Of a stretch of 64,000 bases of DNA, positions 62,521 to 64,000 are shown in pieces. Source of the DNA: an uncultured Sulfurovum sp. (GTDB lineage: Bacteria; Campylobacterota; Campylobacteria; Campylobacterales; Sulfurovaceae); assembly GCA_902727915.1 (NCBI GenBank), contig CACVAU010000038.1, positions 1 through 64,000 on the forward strand, given 5' to 3'. The notes under the pieces were generated by a model, which had not been told where the DNA came from, did no database searches, and worked only from the letters and a program-made list of their open reading frames with translations. The first letter of the stretch is position 1; every line of letters begins with the position of its first letter. Made by a program: the position numbers and the translations under genes.

Positions 62521-64000
62521 CTAATGTCCATGTCCATCATCTTTTTTCTCTTTTGTTAAATCTTTAAGTTTAATTTTTCCCTTAAATTCTTCTCCAAAAT
62601 AACCTTCATTTGCCATCCAGTTATATATCTCAGCTGCAATTGGACCAGCTGCCGAACCTCCATGTCCTCCATGTTCAATAAGTACAGTCACTACATATTT
62701 AGGATTTTCATAAGGAGCATAAGTCGTTAACCATGCATGAGAACGACTATAATAATCCATTTGAGACTCTTTCATTCTGACTTTTTCACTTTGAGGAATC
62801 GAAACAACTTGTGATGTTCCTGTTTTTCCTGCCACAACAATTGGTAATTTTGACATGGTACGCCTTGCTGTTCCTCTTTGTGCATTACAAACATCATACA
62901 TGCCTAAACGTATGGTATTTAAATGTTGTTTATTAACCTCAAAAGTTTTATATTCTTTTTTAACTTTCGTTCCAGCAATCACATCAACAAATTGTGGTGT
63001 GGGTAAACGTTCTGTTGCTAAGAAAGCTGTATAGGCTGCAACTTGTAAAGGCGTAGCCAAGTTGTATCCCTGTCCAATGGAAGAGATAACCGTTTCTCCT
63101 TGATACCAACCCTGATTAAAACGTTTTCTTTTCCATGGTTTATCAGGAACAATCCCTGAACGTTCACGAGGTAAGTCAACACCTGTTTTAACCCCTAAAC
63201 CCATTTGTCTTAAAGACTTAGCCATAGCATTAATACCTGTTTGCAATGCTTTATTATAAAAATAAACATCACAACTTTCCCGTATTGCTTTTCTTAATCC
63301 CACTGTACCATGACCATAACGAGACCAACATCTAAATTTATGCTTACTTTTTCCTAAAGTAATGTAACCTTTACAATACTCTGTACTCTCTACAGCTGTA
63401 CCTGATTTTGAAAAAGCCAAAGCCATTCCCATCTTAATCGTAGAACCAGGAGGATAAGCACCTCCTATAATTTTATTGGTAAAAGGATGATCCAAATCAG
63501 TAATTAACTCTTTCCAATTTTTAGATGAAATACCCCCAACAAATAAATTTGGATCATAAGAAGGATAAGACACCCCAGCAATAATATCGCCATCAACACC
63601 CATAACAACAGCAATACCAGCTTGACCAACAAAAAGTTCATTAATTCTTTTTTGTAAGCCCAAATCTATATGTAAATCAAGATTTTGATCATCTTTAGGT
63701 TCCACTTTTTCTAACTCTGCTACCTCTTTATTTTTAGCTGAAACCTTAACAAGACGGTAACCTAATTCACCTTGTAAAACTTGATTGTATTGTCGTTCAA
63801 GTCCTGTTTTTCCAATAACACCTACTTTTTCTACCACAGGATCTTTTTCATTCTCCTTTAAATTTGAACGTCCTACATAACCCACAATATGTGTCGCCAT
63901 TGATCCAGCAGGATATAATCTTTTTGTTTCTGATTCTATTTTAAGTGATTTATTAATCGTAAGCTTTGGATAAGCACCAATCATTTCATCATAACCAATA
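62521..64000 (-). CDS. mrdA: Penicillin-binding protein 2 (partial)
   Basis: The transpeptidase of the elongasome. The N-terminus lies outside the window; the frame is open through 64000 (IGYDEM before residue GAYP). Visible motifs: SxxK in PPGSTIKMGMALA, SxN position as SCDVYFYNKAL, and KTG in VVAGKTGTSQVVS. It ends with a charged DGHGH tail. The ilv genes follow at 62442 downward. Confidence 0.93.
   Translation of the reverse strand, partial: IGYDEMIGAYPKLTINKSLKIESETKRLYPAGSMATHIVGYVGRSNLKENEKDPVVEKVGVIGKTGLERQYNQVLQGELGYRLVKVSAKNKEVAELEKVEPKDDQNLDLHIDLGLQKRINELFVGQAGIAVVMGVDGDIIAGVSYPSYDPNLFVGGISSKNWKELITDLDHPFTNKIIGGAYPPGSTIKMGMALAFSKSGTAVESTEYCKGYITLGKSKHKFRCWSRYGHGTVGLRKAIRESCDVYFYNKALQTGINAMAKSLRQMGLGVKTGVDLPRERSGIVPDKPWKRKRFNQGWYQGETVISSIGQGYNLATPLQVAAYTAFLATERLPTPQFVDVIAGTKVKKEYKTFEVNKQHLNTIRLGMYDVCNAQRGTARRTMSKLPIVVAGKTGTSQVVSIPQSEKVRMKESQMDYYSRSHAWLTTYAPYENPKYVVTVLIEHGGHGGSAAGPIAAEIYNWMANEGYFGEEFKGKIKLKDLTKEKKDDGHGH

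Overview
The window is AT-rich, densely coded and free of rRNA. It reads as a chromosomal segment of a Campylobacterota (former Epsilonproteobacteria) bacterium, of the Sulfurimonas/Sulfurovum/Arcobacter kind. Support comes from a tyrosine recombinase that looks like XerH, a RibBA whose GTP-cyclohydrolase half has no visible zinc cysteines, a B-type aconitase, and the overall protein flavour. The genus assignment is inference from remembered protein families; no database was searched.

Layout. 1-2.5 kb is a small graveyard: the end of an IS982-like element has cut off the start of an APH-type homoserine kinase gene. It is followed by a UPF0175/DUF3368 toxin-antitoxin pair with a frameshifted toxin, then decayed second copies of the homoserine kinase and selO 3' ends. 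2.5-15.6 kb holds ordinary genes (selO, msrB, an MnmC-C-like oxidoreductase, a methyltransferase, a GIY-YIG protein, mltB) and an export-oriented operon at 8.7-12.9 kb: a lipoprotein, a 779-aa DUF1800-like protein and a Tat-exported DUF1501-like protein. 15.6-19.6 kb is accessory: a WYL regulator pseudogene, a DUF3368 remnant, and a MoxR-type ATPase/ankyrin/VWA cassette bounded by a perfect 24-bp direct repeat. 19.6-34 kb carries rsmD, a NYN protein, a secreted VWA protein, fluC, a five-tRNA cluster (Gln, fMet, fMet, Gln, Gly), ribBA, thiI, an ABC-F ATPase, a Crp/Fnr regulator and a fatty acid desaturase.

At 34.1-36.4 kb two divergent tyrosine recombinases flank an intergenic region with three copies of a 17-bp arm, two of them forming a palindrome. 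36.5-39.6 kb is metabolic (M24 peptidase, aroQ, nagA, a Sua5-like gene). 39.6-41.6 kb is the most unusual part: a KAP-type P-loop NTPase gene flanked by roughly 70-bp inverted repeats, with the right repeat supplying the stop codon of a decayed fic gene. 42-48.3 kb is a run of lineage-specific genes: a small secreted Cys-rich peptide resembling a metallophore/RiPP precursor, a leucine-rich-repeat protein kinase, a DUF4153 membrane protein, a membrane-anchored trypsin-like protease and secreted hypotheticals.

48.3-64 kb returns to core functions: acnB, a hybrid histidine kinase, ftsK, hup, tRNA-Leu, ubiX-coaD-tmk, lpxD, ilvH-ilvI and a partial mrdA running off the right edge. No CRISPR array, prophage module or rRNA operon was seen.
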